Shown: piece by piece, positions 1-13,300 of the stretch | Numbering within the stretch: the stretch's first letter is position 1 | Layout: every line of letters begins with the position of its first letter | Assembly: GCF_000003815.2 (NCBI RefSeq) | Contig: NC_049979.1 | Coordinates: 13,083,560 to 13,147,559, forward strand | Origin: Branchiostoma floridae | Lineage: Eukaryota; Chordata; Leptocardii; Amphioxiformes; Branchiostomatidae | Length of the DNA stretch: 64,000 nt | Direction: 5' to 3' | Made by a program: the position numbers and the translations under genes | Notes under the pieces: generated by a model | The model's database searches: none | Seen by the model: only the letters and a program-made list of their open reading frames with translations | What the model was told of the DNA's origin: nothing

Positions 1-5
1 TGACT

Positions 6-60
6 ACAGTCAAACCTGTATTAGCGGCCACCTTTGCATAGCGACCACCTGGCCATTGCG
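6..60. repeat. End-like fragment of a dispersed DNA transposon
   Basis: The first bases include CAGTCAAACCTGT followed by GCGGCCACC and GCGACCACC. The same start (CAGTCAAACCTGTCCAGGGC) bounds the fold-back element at 7840. It is probably a terminal piece of a related element within a TECPR2 intron; the rest lies outside or is decayed. Confidence 0.45.
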
Positions 61-144
61 GTCACTTTTTGTCGGTCTACTACTGCACTTTTTGTCATAA
101 TCTACTACTCAGGTTTATAAAATAACATGTGTGGAACACATTAC

Positions 145-3100
145 CTTTTCCTGGGCTTTTGTCCAACTTGCTGGATTTTACAGTCCTGGTCGGTGTAGCA
201 CAGTAGTGTTCTCTGGTGTGTGGACACCAGCAGGGTTTTGTGGAGGTAGTGCAGCTGTACTACTGGGGAAGGTTCAGTAATCAACACTGTGGGTCTGCAC
301 ACACCCTGGTGGACAGGACAACAACATACATATTCAGTAGAATCATACAGAACATAACAGGCAACCATTCCTGACAAGGCATCATCCTCAAGTGCCACCT
401 AGCTTTTGTAGGGAGTTCTGCAGTTTGTCTAATAGGATACTGATCAAATTCAAACCTGTCAATAATAGATAAGCAGCAATAGCCATTATTCATGTTTTCT
501 TTTTACATACAGACACACACTCACATGTATTAAGATTGTCATTTCATTCTATAGGTAAGTTTTCCGTTCAATTGGTAAGTTTTAGCATTGTTCATTACCC
601 CGGGCTGATATAAGAAGAAACATGAAATCAAGTTCTGAAAAATACCCACTGGAAACTGCATTCTATTATTGCCATGGAATATGCATGGTGGTTACATTTT
701 CAGTAGCATTTGTGTGCATTGCTTATACAATTCTATAACTCCATAACTGGACACATGTAATTCATAGCAGGTGGAACATTAACAATTACCACGTACACAA
801 ATGACATACAAATGAGTAATTAATTTACATGATTGATACAAAATGGCAAAACTGCTTAATAATAAGTACTTAACACATGTGACATGTGTCAGTTACTTGA
901 TGGTTAACATCACCACGCATAAATTATGTAAATGTGTAAGTCATTTGCATTAAATCTATTTCAGGGAGGAATGAGGTCACCAAAGAGGTCACCAAACTCT
1001 AGCTACTTGCTACTTTTTGTACAATGACAGTGCTGACTTCTCCTTTCTGAACCGGTAATCTGCTGACCTCATAAAAGTCCACAGCAGTGAAGACCACCTT
1101 GCCTGCCTTGTCCCCACTGAACAGCTTCATACCGTTAGCGCTCCATTCTGTACACACAACAGCTGCCTCATGCTGGTCCTCTATGGTAAACTTCTGGTGC
1201 TGGGGGGAGAATACCATTCTGTAGTTAATGCTGAGAACATTTCTGACTTTGATTCAATTTCAAGCACTGGATTTAAGCAACTTTCTCTGGTGACTTTTTA
1301 AACTATACTGGGATACATAGAAGCAAGTACAAATTCTACACTGTACAGTTTTACTTTCAACAAGGATGATGTGGCTTTATCTGAAAATCATCCAACCTTT
1401 TTGCTGTGACCAGGAACATTTGAACCGAGCTGGAAGACCACCACCAGCCCCGACTCTGTTCCTACTGCCACCATGTCATCCAGGCAGGACAGCAGTCTCA
1501 CCGAGCTGATGGGGTCGTTCTTCAACTGGGGAGGGGAGAGTAATGGGATGAAGTCACGCACACATCACCTGCCTAGCCTTGGTCAGCAGACAATGCTGGG
1601 GAAAAGATGACTATACACATGGGACCACATGATGAAAAAGACAACAACAAAAAACAACCATAGTTATTTGGGTAACATATTTCCAAAAGGGAATGACACT
1701 AGTGATGATTGCATTTGCAGTGCAGATGACAAGAAGTGCTATTACATGTACCAATCTTTCTTTTTTTGTAAATCTGAGGGGTACACATATGAAAACATAA
1801 AATAAATATAAATGAGGGCAAAATTCTGACAGGACAATTTACCTTTCCTTTCCTCTACAGCAAGGAAGCAGTTGAAACAGAAGAAGTCAGATAAGCAAGC
1901 ATTATTGTTGTCAGTATGGAAGTTGTTCATCACCAAAATAATCACCCTGATCAACATGCCAAAAGAAGATGAAATGCTTGATAATGAACTGATAAATAAC
2001 TGTAGGAACAACTGTGCAAGTCCATGTAGTTGAAGAATGAAGTTGATAAGGATCATTCTGGACATATGTGCTGAATTTCATTGCATGACCCAAAAGAAGA
2101 TCAAAGCACTATGAAATATTTATCACACGATTCAATGTACAGCTATATTGATTGAGAGTAGGTAAGATATCATATATATTGGATGTCACTGAATTGGCTC
2201 AATTTCTAATAGTGTACTAGTAGTAGTGTACAGACCAATCCTGTCTGGCACCATAGTTGCCTTGTAATAATAAAGTTGTATCAACAAAGAGAGTAGCTAC
2301 ATTTGCATTTCTTTTGCTGGCATATAGCAATAAAATCCTTAGTAACATAAACTGTCATAGGCAGTTTTATATTTCCCACTGATATTTCTGCCAATAGTAT
2401 AAGACAATATCACAATATCACATGAAACAGAGGAAAGAATAAGTGGAGTCTCTGTTATTAGCTTGGCTAAACCAAGCTTTTTGAAATACTAAGCACGTTC
2501 ATGAAATATATAATTGTATTTTGTTGTTCATTTTATCATCTAAAAAATGTAGTACTTTTACATTAAAGGAAACAGTATAAGGAGGAACAGATATGTGAAG
2601 GAAGAAAGAAGAGGTATACTGCTGGCACAGATCTTGGTGGCCGTAGCAAATGTGGCTCACATCTCACATGTGCTACACCACCAAGATAGGCACCCACAGC
2701 AAGGGTGGGAGGGGGGTCAGGATACATGGGAAACACTGATGTCACTCAGAGATAATTTCACAGGAGAAGGGTTAGGCATGGGTATGGCAAGAGCACATTC
2801 TTACTACCATATAAGAGGAGAAGCATCTACAAATAATGGTAAGGGTGACAGGGTAATAAACACAGTGCTAATACAATTTATGGTAACTTAAGTAGAAGTG
2901 GCTATGGCTATGGTAATGTTTGTCCCCTGGTAATACACATATCTCAAAGCTGTAATTAAGTTAGATAAACAGAGGAACAGTTAATATAGTTTGACGGTTA
3001 AGAGGTGGTAGTCCATTAAGTTCCAGGATCTGTTCAAACAGGCTATTTTGGAATCTTCTTGACAGTCTTTCTTTAAAGATGACTAACCAACTATTTGCTT

Positions 3101-4892
3101 TTGCTTATGTTTCTACTTCAAAGTTGAAATAAAAGATAATATGGTATGACATTTAGTGTATACAGTTCAATCTATCATTATATTTTGAAAATGCCATTTT
3201 TGTAATATTGACAAGGACAACAATTAAAAACAGTAAAAAGAGAGTCACGTTTAACTGATGACAGCACTGACCTCACAGTTCAGCCTCTGCATCTGTTTGT
3301 GTTTCCTCTCATACAGGAACACAAGGCCAATATTGGACCCAAAACCAAGCAGTTCTCTGGTGGCATCAAAACAGGTCAGCCGGATGGCTTCAGTCTTCAG
3401 ACCCCTCTGTGCCTTGTGTGGTATCAGGTCCATTACACTGGTCAGTGGGGCAAACTCCCTCAGGACAGGGTCACGGCCAAGCACTGGAGGCTTGGCTTCC
3501 ACTGATGGAGGACAACAGGAAGATCTTCATTAAACCATTCTTACCTAGAAGACAAGATTGGCTGTCCCTGTTGCCTGTTTAGCTTCTATGGCTGTAGTCA
3601 GATGATTTGATTTTGATATCCATACTATAACATGGAGTACACAATTACCTATATTGTATTGTATAAAAGAGGACAAACACTTTTGTTTATCTACTAGTAC
3701 TAAATCAAATCAAAATAGATTTATTTTTGATCCTGTGATTGAATTCAGGCTGCATTTGCTTCCCATGTTGCTTTTCATGTTGTTAAAAGCTTACATATGC
3801 TATCCATTGTGATATTATTTGATTTAATACAACATTAATCGATAAAAATAGTGAGGGTAAGAGCAAACATAATGCATAAAATCCTATGCTTAAGCAAAAT
3901 GATATCAAATACAGCACATACTCATGAAATATAGATTGAAGTACACATAACACCCCTTTCTGATTGGAGATACATGTCATCTCTTCTAATGTCTTTCATG
4001 AATAAGTCAAACGGAATGGGGCTTTTGCTATGATTAGGCCAACAAAACAGAACAGAAGCTACTCTTGGAAGTTGACAGTAATATTTCAACAGGAGTAGCC
4101 TCTTCAGCATACAGTGACATCGCTGCCCTAAGGAATATGTACAGATTCAAAAGATAAACACTGTCAATATAATTCACACGTATCACTACCTCTATCACAG
4201 AGCACTTAGCACCATCACACAGCAGTAATGTGTGAGACTACATTTGGACAACAAATAATACTGATATTGGACCAAGTTTCCACTGCACTTCCCCTTGATT
4301 GGGTTAAGATCTAATTAAGATGTCTCCACCCCGAGGTTTCTGATCAATTATGAACGGCAAACCTTATAAGCTGCCATTTGGGAGGTAACAAATGCAATCC
4401 CTGCTAGAGAGTGGTGTCTACACTGGACTGAATTATCTTAAATTGTCTTAAATTATTTTCAGTGATAGAGTCCAAATGTGCTGTCAACAAATATTCAAAT
4501 TCCTCTTAAAGTTCTTTTCTGTAGGCATCTAAGGTGGTATTCACAGACATCAATATTGATCTCAAGAGCCAGCTCTGATTCCTATTGCCTAACACTTTTT
4601 TTTTCACATGGTTTCACTGCTATTGTGATGAAAGTAAGCTATGGTAGGCTTGGGCACAGTCCCAGACTCTAATCAAATGAAAACACTCATGAGACTCTGG
4701 AATTGTATGACACCGCATGGTCTAGTTTCCACTGCTAAGTCATTAGCAAATACCATTGCAATCTGTGCTAAACTGGTATTGTCGTTCCACTGCATTCTTC
4801 AATAGCACCACATTTTCTAATTACGGGGTTGTAATTGTACAATTTGGTGCACTTCTTGGTTTGGTTAAATTACGAGGTTACTCCTGAAATGA

Positions 4893-4947
<55 letters not shown>

Positions 4948-5430
4948 CACACGTGCGCAGGCATGCACACACATACACACACACACACACAGACACACAC
5001 ACACACTAACACTTATACAGAGAGACATACAGACACACACACACACACACGCACGCACGCACACACATTACACAGCCAAATTTACAAAGCAAGCATCAAA
5101 TGTTTGTAGGCTAACATGGAAATTTGACATTCCTTCATGCAAATTTTTTAACTGTTTTCTTGCACAAATTGATTAGTAAGAAGATATCGTCACTCTCAGC
5201 GATGTACAGAAGTCGCCCCATGCATATCAATGGCCCCAGTCTTACTCATAGTGGTGATTCGGTATTACGGCCCACTGAGCTATGTGTTGACTGCTAACAT
5301 CGTCATAATTTGAAACTGCGGCCACAGTCGGCATGTTTTTTCAGGACTAGCTGATTAGAATTCCACAAAAGGACCTACCTACTGCAATGAATAAAAGAGC
5401 TACTGTACCTGGCGGGGTTTCTGATGCCAT
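145..5430 (-). CDS. TECPR2: TECPR2 orthologue, N-terminal WD-repeat exons (partial, runs off left edge)
   Basis: Five coding exons read right to left: 5409-5430 (start, MASETPP), 3272-3501, 1397-1525, about 1030-1199, and about 288-145, ending at a GTAATG donor. Frames join cleanly for the first three. The protein keeps the order of human TECPR2: LREFAPL, then LLSCLDDMVAVGTESG, then WSANGMKLFSGDKAGKVV, then VQLHYLHKTLLVSTHQRTLL, then GQKPRK. These match the human N-terminal beta-propeller (VKLLSCFDDLVAVGTASG, WSPNGMKLFSGDDKGK) from my knowledge of that protein. TECPR2 is a WD/TECPR-repeat scaffold linked to autophagy and ER-exit-site trafficking. HPS5 has a similar N-terminus and is the main alternative. 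The fourth exon's donor and fifth exon's acceptor are not resolved. It is transcribed away from the TMEM179-like gene at 7307. Confidence 0.85.
4893..5067. repeat. (CA)n microsatellite
   Basis: About 175 bases of interrupted CA dinucleotides lie in the first intron of the TECPR2-like gene. Open frames over it (His-Thr or Cys-Val runs) are artefacts of the repeat. Confidence 0.97.
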
Positions 5431-7306
5431 CTTGATGGAGAGGATGTCAAAACGATGGTCAGAATGAAAAGTAAACACCTGAAGATGACAAAATTACCAC
5501 TGGACAGCCATATTGAATTACGTCACTGAAAGCAGGGGTGCAAGGTCAATGGACTAAACCATTCACGATTAGGGGATTTTGACAGGCTCATTTTGACCGT
5601 CTGTTTCTAAGGGTAGTGGACCTGAACAGAAGTTACCATTACACAAGGACAGGCACGGTCCCGGGTCCTACAAAGACTTCCAGAAGAGAAATAGTAGAAT
5701 TGGCAGACTAGTGAGGGCAACGATTTGCCAGAGAACTACAAACAGCAAGCGTTTTAACAGTTCCCGGGAGGACAAAAACTGGTGAATTATTATCCCTGCC
5801 AGCCCTCCACTCATAAGATCTCATAACCCTTCCGATGAGTCATCTTGACTTAATTTGATGCATTATATTGACGCAATAACATGTTCCATGTCCCTTGTTA
5901 CATTGTAAACCTTTAAGCGTTGCGTTTAGGGGAAATGGGCAAAAGTGTCAAAGAAATTCATGAAGCTAGTAACTAGAGATGAAACTTTGTGCGTTGAGTT
6001 GCTATTCATATGGAGATCACACATTGTTGCCATGATACACTGCTGAATCAAAGTACAAGGTGTCTTAATCACTTTCACTTTCAGTTGAGCATGTGTGTCT
6101 CTCAAATATTAAAGGACAGCAAAAAAAAGCAATCACACCAAAGACGTCTGCTAGAGATGTGTTTATAATTCAAGCACAATAGCCATCATGGAATGTTGCA
6201 TCGTTGCTTTCTGCTGATGAGTCACGGTACCAAGAGTCAGTTATACTCACTGTACTTTTGCTGTTTCACTACTATTTCACTTCTTCCTAAGGCTGAGTGG
6301 GTGCCTCACACTGGGCCACGCCTCCGGGTTTGCGACCTGCGACGTCAAGGATTTGCGTTTCTATGAACTTGAAGTCTTGTCACTGAAAATCAAAATGATG
6401 TAGAATAATGAAAACTGCACCAAAAATAGATTTGCATTGATGCGTCTTGTACTATGTATGTGTAACGATACGAGTTTATTGAGATTTAGAGAAACTGATC
6501 TTTTTTTTTTTTTTCAACCTTTATTTAGCCTTGATACATCATTCGGCCTGAGCCGTTTTTCAAGATTTCAAATCTTCTGACGGGCTTCCAATAGATCGGA
6601 ATAACCTCTTTTATATTGTCTGCCTCACCCCTTCCTTCATCGGGTCGCAATGAAAGCAACCTGCATGCCGATTCGAGCTTCTCATGAACAAACAGATGTT
6701 TATTTCATTACTCTCTACCGAATTAATTGTGCCCTTTTGTGCTTTTATTCTCACAATTTTTGCGGATTTTGCGCCTTTTCATGCCACAGATTGGCACCTG
6801 TTGTCGCCGGTGGGCTTTCTTTGACTAGCCTTCTGCTCACTGTACTGACTTACACCAATGTGTGGCCAAAGGGCTATAGAAATGGATATGAGCGCAACCC
6901 CTATGCATTAGATCATGATGACGCACGAGTTACTTAAACTCAGTTAACTTAACTTTTGACTGGCAGAAATGTCGAGTGATAGTGCCTTGGGACACGCCCA
7001 CAGTATTCAAACATGTGGCTCTGTAAGCATGAAGCGAGTCAATGAACTATAGAAGACCATGTGACCATAGGTTGCGCACGCCTCACGCGAGATAAGGTTA
7101 CACTCTGCAGTCACTCCGTCCAACTTTACGTAACGTTAGATCTTGTCAGTTGTCGCTACTAAATACGTGAAATCGTGTTTATGTAGAGTCAATGAGGTTA
7201 TAACCTCCTTGGTAGAATTTAAGTTCAAGAAATTTCGCGGGGAGTGTAGTGCACAGGTGAGAACAGGTGTTTTCACCCTACATTTGTTCCGGTCACGTTA
7301 CTCGAA
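5431..7306. other. Intergenic region between divergent TECPR2-like and TMEM179-like genes
   Basis: This 1.9 kb separates two start codons facing away from each other, so both promoters should lie here. I see no clear TATA box. A poly-T run near 6501-6515 and the text after it look like the end of a degraded repeat. The open frame at 6650-6937 has no recognisable domain. Confidence 0.5.
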
Positions 7307-10300
7307 ATGGCGGACTTCCTTCTCCTGGCTAAGGTGCTGCTGTATACAGCTGTCGTGGTGGGCGGCCTGGCTGTGGCAGTGACAGTAGGGCTCACAGCCG
7401 GCAACTTTCATGGATGCTGCATCCTGTACGCGCCCATTGTGAAGGACACGGCCTCCCCAACGTACCAGTGGCTGATCAAATGCAGCTCAAACTCCAACTG
7501 CCACTTCCCGATCGGGGTAGGCGTAGCTGCCGTCGTGTACGGAGTGATCTACGGGGGATACTGCGCCTACACACTCATCAGTCGGAATCGGAATGGGTGA
7601 GTAGGATAAAGTCAGTCGTAGGTAACTATCTTAAGGTTAGCATATCGGAAAGTATTTGACAAGTTGATAAAACATTGCATAAGTACATTTGTCACACCGT
7701 TGTACTGAGTGATGCGCAAACATTGACTCTTATGAACTCTTTCCTAGTCTGTCTGACCACAGACATATTCCTAAGTCGAGCTATCTCATTACTTCAGAAC
7801 AGCACGAAATTATGCTACATTGCGTGCTGTTTATCACTGCAGTCAAACCTGTCCAGGGCGACCTTCCAGAGACGAGCTATATCTGAAGACCGTGGATTGA
7901 TGAATTCCACAGCTGTGATATTCATCACTTAGATGATGAATTCCACAGCTGTGAAAATGATGAATTCCACAGCTGTGATATTCATCAGATGATGAATTCC
8001 ACAGCTGTGGAATCATCAATAGTGCTGTGAGATTCATCGATCTACTGATGAATCCAACGCCACTTCCGTCCCTTATACTGGCGATCGGCCGTGAGATTCA
8101 TCGATCTACTGATGAATCCAACGCCACTTCCGTCCCTAATACTGGCGATCGGCCGTGGGATTCATCGATCTTCTGATGAATCCAACGCCACTTCCGCCCC
8201 TAATACCGGCGATCGGCCGTGGGATTCATCGATCTACTGATGAATCCAACGCCACTTCCGTCCCTTATACTGGCGATCGGCCGTGGGATTCATCGATCTG
8301 CTGATGAATCCAACGCCACTTCCGTCCCTAATACTGGCGATCGGCCGTGGGATTCATCGATCTACTGATGAATCCAACGCCACTTCCGTCCCTAATACCG
8401 GCGATCGGCCGTGGGATTCATCGATCTACTGATGAATCCAACGCCACTTCCGTCCCTTATACCGGCGATCGGCCGTGAGATTCATCGATCTACTGATGAA
8501 TCCAACGCCACTTCCGTCCCTAATACCGGCGATCGGCCGTGGGATTCATCGATCTACTGATGAATCCAACGCCACTTCCGTCCCTTATACTGGCGATCGG
8601 CCGTGGGATTCATCGATCTACTGATGAACCCAACGCCACTTCCGTCCCTAATACTGGCGATCGGCCGTGGGATTCATCGATCTACTGATGAATCCAACGC
8701 CACTTCCGCCCCTAATACTGGCGATCGGTCGTGGGATTCATCGATCTACTGATGAATCCAACGCCACTTCCGTCCCTAATACTGGCGATCGGCCGTGGGA
8801 TTCATCGATCTACTGATGAATCCAACGCCACTTCCGTCCCTTATACTGGCGATCGGCCGTGAGATTCATCGATCTACTGATGAATCCAACGCCACTTCCG
8901 CCCCTAATACCGGCGATCGGCCGTGGGATTCATCGATCTACTGATGAATCCAATGCCACATCCGTCCCTTATACTGGCGATCGGCCGTGGGATTCATCGA
9001 TCTACTGATGAACCCAACGCCACTTCCGTCCCTAATACTGGCGATCGGCCGTGAGATTCATCGATCTACTGATGAACCCAACGCCACTTCCGTCCCTAAT
9101 ACTGGCGATCGGCCGTGAGATTCATCGATCTACTGATGAATCCAACGCCACTTCCGTCCCTAATACTGGCGATCGGCCGTGGGATTCATCGATACAGTCT
9201 TGGATTTTACTACTTAGGTTAATTAATGATCTCTATGTCATCAAATTTTTTAATTTTTAGCCTCTCCACAGGGATGGATTTAACAGAGGCTTGATGAATT
9301 GCATGGCCGGAATCATTTCTAAAATTTAAAACTTACATACACATATATAAAAATCACTCAAATCTTTAATACCACCCACTACCGCAATGACTGATGGGAT
9401 AGCTTGGGTGCCATTTTGTTCCTTTGTTTTCAGTCACATGCTGAAGATTTTTGTTCACAAACGAAATTCCCTCTTAATATGCAGACATATGTTACTCAAA
9501 AGTAGCGAACAATATGGTAAATTAGGAATTCAATATGTGTAGCAGATTAGCCCTGTTTTGAAATATCGATGGTAGACTAATTAGGACAGTTTTATCATCG
9601 AAAAGATATAAGCGACGCCATTCTTGTCGTTATATGCTATTAAAATTTTGGGCACTAGTATACCTTGCGATCAAAATGCGTAAATAAACTAACGATATGC
9701 TTATGGCTGCCCATGTCGTCCCGGGGTCCCATGATCACTAAAGTGTCCCACGCAGCAAAGAAGCCACACGTATGTTGATATTATTCAGTGGGCCGTGAGG
9801 TTTTTCTAGCAAGGAGCTTTTATAAAAGCTTTTAAAGTTTTATAAAAGCTCATTGGATTCAACTCTCCCTTCTATTGCTAAAATAANNNNNNNNNNNNNN
9901 NNNNNNNNNNNNNNNNNNNNNNNNNNNNNNNNNNNNNNNNNNNNNNNNNNNNNNNNNNNNNNNNNNNNNNNNNNNNNNNNNNNNNNNNNNNNNNNNNNNN
10001 NNNNNNNNNNNNNNNNNNNNNNNNNNNNNNNNNNNNNNNNNNNNNNNNNNNNNNNNNNNNNNNNNNNNNNGTATGCAAGAAAATTTCACTGCTTCTCAAT
10101 GTTGTGCTTGTGGCTGGGTGGGGTAAGGGATTATGACTGTTTTGGACCAATGCTCCTTTGTTTTTCAATCAATCACAAACAATACTAAACCAACAGACTA
10201 CTGTTTAATTGATGCTCTATCTCAACTAACTATTCACCTTATGTAAAACAAGCTAAAGCCCCAACAAACCCATTACCAACTAAGTACATTTGGGATGATA

Positions 10301-13300
10301 ACTCCAAACTCAAATTTACAGAGGCATTACAGGATCCTCCGATATAAAAAAAATCTTACAAAACTTTACTGCTAAGTCATTTTGTGACGTAGACAATGCA
10401 GTAAAAGAATTTTCTGATATAATCACACATGTAGCTGATAAATGTCTGCGTAAAATTACCCACAACAATAACAAGAAAAGAAAGAAGAAAAGTAAACCAT
10501 GGTTCAACCATTCATGTGCATCTCTTAAACACAAAATAAAACAATTAGCCACTCAGTTTTCTAAGTGCCTGTGGAAACTTGATGTTCGCCACGTATACTT
10601 CTGCAATCTGAAATTGTACAAGAAGAAAATCAAGACATAGAAAAGACTCTTCAAAGAAATACAATTAAACAATCTCAGAAAACTTAGTAAGGAAAATCCA
10701 CAAAAAATATAATCTTGGAGGGAAATCAAATCACTGTGACAGGAAGATAATGTTCAACAGAAGGATGATAATGCCATTAACCCAGAAGAATGTTTGACTC
10801 ATTTCAAAACTTTTAACAATTTTGTTGATAATAAGGAGCCAAATAAAGACTTTATTCAACATGCTGCTCAAGAATGGCCTGAAAAATTTATCATATCAAC
10901 AGATAACATGGACTTTTTTGCGGTGTTTTTTATTTCACTGTAGCAACATGCACTATAGTCTCTTACTGTTATGGAAAAATGTTCGCGGCGGTTTTAAATT
11001 CGCAGTGAAGTGGCCGCCGTGAAAACCGCGAAGTTCATTTAATCCACCGAGAACGTTTCTGCATTTACAGTACAGCATATTTCAGCCATCTCCCTCCCCA
11101 TGCAACAATAGACTATTCCAAAATCACCCATGTGCAAAAATGGAACACTTTTCTTTAAAAGTCACTTCTACTAATGACACTTTAGCCCAAAATTCCCAGT
11201 GCAAGAATTTACTCTTCCAGTGCACCCCATGTCACATGCTGAACAAAAATCTTCAGCATGTGACTGAAGACAAAGGAACAAAATGGAACACAAGCTATCC
11301 CATCAGTCATTGCGGTAGCGGGTGGTATTAAAGATTTGAGTGATTTTTTTTCTTTCTACGCTGCGTTCGACTTCATCACAAAATATTGATAAAGTCCACA
11401 GTCAATTGTCAGTATTAGCGACGGAATGCCCGTGGATATTATCACTACATATTGATGACTGTAAGTGCAGGGTATTTTGTGTATATTGTGCAACTTTTGT
11501 TATCGGTCACGCAACAGGAGCAGTGCAACTCTATTACTAATTAGTATTGTGTGCAATTCTAGCATTTGTCAGCTCCATTTGTACAGGAACGTGTCCACAG
11601 GAATGCTAGTTCACGCCACGGTAATGTTTGGAATGTTATTACCTAGGAAAAGCTATCCAGCCATTCAATTACTGGTAATAGGTGGGTCCTGCAGGCCCTC
11701 AGGAGTATTATTTTGCNNNNNNNNNNNNNNNNNNNNNNNNNNNNNNNNNNNNNNNNNNNNNNNNNNNNNNNNNNNNNNNNNNNNNNNNNNNNNNNNNNNN
11801 NNNNNNNNNNNNNNNNNNNNNNNNNNNNNNNNNNNNNNNNNNNNNNNNNNNNNNNNNNNNNNNNNNNNNNNNNNNNNNNNNNNNNNNNNNNNNNNNNNNN
11901 NNNNNNNNNNNNNNNNNNNNNNNNNNNNNNNNNNNNNNNNNNNNNNNNNNNNNNNNNNNNNNNNNNNNNNNNNNNNNNNNNNNNNNNNNNNNNNNNNNNN
12001 NNNNNNGACAAATGTGTGCTAATATGAATATGTGACCAATAAATGCAAAGTTCTCAGTACACTTTTTTTCTTGCTCATTCAGCTGTCGATAAGTGCTAGA
12101 ATTTGTGAGTGCCACAGCAAAGAATAGTACAAAAAATATTATAAAGCTCTCGGTAGAAGCATCCGCACTGCCATAGACGGTAGATTGGATCATTCCATAG
12201 ATGAATCAGTCGCCCAACGGCTCTATAGTATTAGTGACAGAAGTGACGTTGGATTCATCAGTAGATCGATGAATCCCACGGCCGATCGCCAGTATAAGGG
12301 ACGGAAGTGGCATTGGATTCATCAGTAGATCGATGAATCCCACGGCCGATCGCCAGTATAAGGGACGGAAGTGGCGTTGGATTCATCAGTAGATCGATGA
12401 ATCCCACGGCCGATCGCCAGTATAAGGGACGGAAGTGGCGTTGGGTTCATCAGTAGATCGATGAATCCCACGGCCGATCGCCAGTATTAGGGACAGAAGT
12501 GGCGTTGGGTTCATCAGTAGATCGATGAATCCCACGGCCGATCGCCAGTATAAGGGACGGAAGTGGCGTTGGATTCATCAGTAGATCGATGAATCCCACG
12601 GCCGATCGCCAGTATTAGGGACGGAAGTGGCGTTGGATTCATCAGTAGATCGATGAATCTCACGGCCGATCGCCAGTATAAGGGACGGAAGTGGCGTTGG
12701 ATTCATCAGTAGATCGATGAATCTCACGGCCGATCGCCAGTATAAGGGACGGAAGTGGCGTTGGATTCATCAGTAGATCGATGAATCCCACAGCACTATT
12801 GATTAATTCCATAGCTGTGGAATTCATCATCTAAGTGATGAATATCACAGCTGTGGAATTCATCATTTTCACAGCTGTGGAATTCATCATCTAAGTGATG
12901 AATATCACAGCTGTGGAATTCATCAATCCACGGTCTTCGGATATACCTGCAGAGACAGATGGTCTCGGACAGAAAGGTTTCGGACAGGTGGTCAGATTGA
13001 AGAAATCGTCGCTTGGACGGCTTTCACTGTATTGTCTATATTGTATACTGTAAACTACATGTAAAATGGTTAGAGGAATGACGCTTCCAGACGGTTTTCT
13101 CAGTTTTGACGATCTTACAGGAAGGACATGGTGGTCCTGCCATCGCTGCTGCTGAATGGTGTTCTCAGCTTCCTGACGCTAGTGTGCGGCGCTATGGTGT
13201 CGGTGGGCTACAACAACTTCTGCACACAAGTTCAGGACGTCATCTTGTGAGTAAATACTAGTAACCAATAATGATCCCCACTGACAATCATTGCAACATT

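Larger units (their letters stand above)
7840..13029. mobile_element. Fold-back element with inverted satellite arms
   Basis: A ~5.2 kb nested inverted structure lies in intron 1 of the TMEM179-like gene. From left: a terminus CAGTCAAACCTGTCC; short repeats of GAATTCCACAGCTGTG; ~18 copies of a 64-bp unit; an inner inverted repeat; a LINE-like remnant; the inner repeat inverted; ~8.5 copies of the 64-bp unit reversed; short repeats reversed; and the complement of CAGTGAAAGCCGTCC. The ends match each other imperfectly (CAGTcAAAcCtGTCCA against CAGTgAAAgCcGTCCA). Drosophila Foldback elements and relatives have long inverted ends made of tandem repeats, which is the nearest known architecture. 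No target-site duplication or transposase is visible, and two assembly gaps interrupt the core. Confidence 0.7.

Noticed and set aside
4835-5176. Histidine/threonine-rich and cysteine/valine-rich open frames
   Set aside because: They are translations of the CA microsatellite (the same applies to 45170-45435).
6650-6937. 95-aa open frame with a hydrophobic stretch
   Set aside because: No splice support, family motif or paralogue in the window; it follows a poly-T repeat-like tract. Likely chance.
8030-9197. Hammerhead ribozyme suggested by CTGATGA in each 64-bp unit
   Set aside because: The core needs a GAAA strand and a cleavage-site strand in the right order around stem II. The unit has CTGATGA but no matching GAAA on the same strand.
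8030-9197. CRISPR-like array
   Set aside because: The whole 64-bp unit repeats; there are no unique spacers, no cas genes, and the host is a eukaryote.
11465-12193. Long open frames over N runs
   Set aside because: Their length comes from unknown bases; the same holds for frames at 9853-10188, 31258-31479, 33049-33252 and 37796-38422.
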